Below the pieces are notes generated by a model. That model worked only from the letters and a program-made list of their open reading frames with translations. It did not search any database and was not told the DNA's origin. Made by a program: the position numbers and the translations under genes. From Planctomycetaceae bacterium (GTDB lineage Bacteria; Planctomycetota; Planctomycetia; Pirellulales; UBA1268), in assembly GCA_947464585.1 (NCBI GenBank), contig CANHYS010000007.1:1-15937 (forward strand): DNA of 15,937 nucleotides. Reading direction: 5' to 3'. Of this stretch, positions 14,935 through 15,937 are shown piece by piece (the first letter of the stretch is position 1; every line of letters begins with the position of its first letter).

Positions 14935-15937
14935 TGGCTGAAGGAGCCGGTGCGATGGCATGGGGGGCACGAAGATTCGCCATAGCGGGGCAGGCGGGCT
15001 GCATGTTCGCAGTGTCGGCCGTCGTGGCACGGGCCGACGACGCGTGGCCGGGGACGAGCCCGGAGTGGCTGACGCGTGATGCAGCGGGCGGCCTCGCGAT
15101 CCTGCCGCTGGTCTGCTGGTGGGCGTGGATCGCTGCCTGGGCCGCCACCAGCGACTGGATCTTCCGCGACAGCGCCCGGTTCAAGATCCGGCCCGAATTC
15201 TGGACGGCGTGTGCGGTCTTTCCATTCGTGGCGTGCAGCCTGCTCGCGTGGTGGATCCCTTGGTCGGCGGCTGGGCAGGCCCTGATGGCACTGGCCTGGC
15301 TTCTGCCGCTCTTTCTCTACAGCCGTGAACGAAACCCCAAGGCGCCCCCGGCGGAGAGCATATTCACGATCGCTCACCTGAAGCGGGCGTTCAACGCCGC
15401 ATTGAAGCTGATGGGCGTCAAGGTGAAGCCACCAGAAATGATCGACAACGGGCTGCCTTGGGTCACGCTGGTCGCTACGGCCGCGGAGACGCCTGAAGAA
15501 AACCAGAAATGGCAGGAGGAGGCCGCGGCAATGCCGGGCTTCGAAACAGCCAAGAAGCTGCTGCAGGAGGCGGCGGCCGCTCGAGCCTCGATGATGGTCA
15601 TCGAGGCCGCGGCTGACGGGATCAGGGTGGGGCATTCCGTCGACGGGATTGCGAGCCCATCGCGGGCCGTGAAGACACCGGCAAAGGGCTCGGGAAAATC
15701 GAGGCAGCCTGAGGTCTGGGCGGATGCGCCGCCGCTCGACGCGACCATTGGCAATGCGGGGTTGGCGGTGTTGCGGACCATTGCCGGGGCCGAGGCCGCC
15801 AAGCTGAGTGGTGAAAAGGATTCCGGCTTCACAATCGAAGTCGACGGCAAGAAGCGGCCGTGCCGGCTTTCCACGCGGGCCACGAAGACCGCCAAGCAGA
15901 TCGTCATCACGCTGGAGACACCCCCACTTGCCCCCAA
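14934..15937 (+). CDS. Membrane-anchored GspE/PulE-like ATPase, N-terminal part (3' partial)
   Basis: The frame is open from the ATG at 14934 to the right edge (334 codons). The product has a hydrophobic segment at about 15-32, then membrane helices at about 53-72, 90-110 and 113-129, with the soluble block DSARFKIRPEFWTACAVFPF between. A soluble domain follows: IFTIAHLKRAFNAALKLMGV, PGFETAKKLLQEAAAARAS, GIRVGHSVDGI, and FTIEVDGKKRPCRLSTRATK near the edge. This order matches what I know of planctomycete type II secretion/type IV pilus ATPases with a multi-pass N-terminal anchor. The segment near the edge corresponds to the N-terminal domain just before Walker A, which would lie beyond the window. 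It is coupled to pilT by an ATGA overlap. The ATPase call is therefore inference from the N-terminal domain. Confidence 0.75.
   Translation, partial: MAEGAGAMAWGARRFAIAGQAGCMFAVSAVVARADDAWPGTSPEWLTRDAAGGLAILPLVCWWAWIAAWAATSDWIFRDSARFKIRPEFWTACAVFPFVACSLLAWWIPWSAAGQALMALAWLLPLFLYSRERNPKAPPAESIFTIAHLKRAFNAALKLMGVKVKPPEMIDNGLPWVTLVATAAETPEENQKWQEEAAAMPGFETAKKLLQEAAAARASMMVIEAAADGIRVGHSVDGIASPSRAVKTPAKGSGKSRQPEVWADAPPLDATIGNAGLAVLRTIAGAEAAKLSGEKDSGFTIEVDGKKRPCRLSTRATKTAKQIVITLETPPLAP

Noticed and set aside
13774..15030. 418-codon antisense frame across pilT
   Set aside because: Complement of a gene with clear Walker motifs; no own domain seen.

Overview
The window looks like GC-rich chromosomal DNA of a planctomycete, most likely of the Pirellulales. 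The evidence is the protein families: a DUF1559 pseudopilin-like protein, a planctomycete-type c-type cytochrome (DUF1587/1592/1595/1588/1585) paired with a DUF1552 protein, and a membrane-anchored GspE-like ATPase with the N-terminal architecture I know from this phylum. No tRNA, rRNA, CRISPR array, insertion sequence or phage gene is visible. Long antisense reading frames are common here and are by-products of GC-rich third codon positions.

Region 1 (1-7363, + strand) reads as one regulated export/redox module. A NarL-type two-component pair (histidine kinase cut by the left edge, then a LuxR-type response regulator sharing an ATGA overlap) is followed by four tightly packed genes: DUF1559 protein, small lipoprotein with a transthyretin-like fold, large DUF1592 cytochrome, and Tat-type DUF1552 protein. 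A 9-bp hairpin closes the unit. Two near-identical 18-bp palindromes, at 984-1001 just before the regulator gene and at 1724-1741 just before the DUF1559 gene, are the best candidates for the regulator's own operators. They suggest an autoregulated two-component system controlling the downstream module.

Region 2 (7375-9069, - strand) is a lone gene for an L-fucose-isomerase-fold protein. It converges on region 1 and diverges from region 3. All three metal ligands of E. coli FucI appear to have counterparts.

Region 3 (9283-11785, + strand) holds an exported seven-repeat WD40 protein, fused to a beta-sandwich module and an Ala/Pro-rich tail built from 18-bp tandem repeats, and then a short membrane-anchored protein of unknown function.

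Region 4 (11798-15937, + strand) is a close-packed series of thiS, thiG, hisF, pilT and the start of a GspE/PulE-like ATPase cut by the right edge. Thiamin-thiazole synthesis, histidine/purine metabolism and type IV pilus/secretion ATPases lie head-to-tail with short gaps or overlaps, so they are probably at least partly cotranscribed. The window therefore carries both a pseudopilin-like protein (DUF1559) and ATPases of the pilus/secretion class, although in different transcription units.
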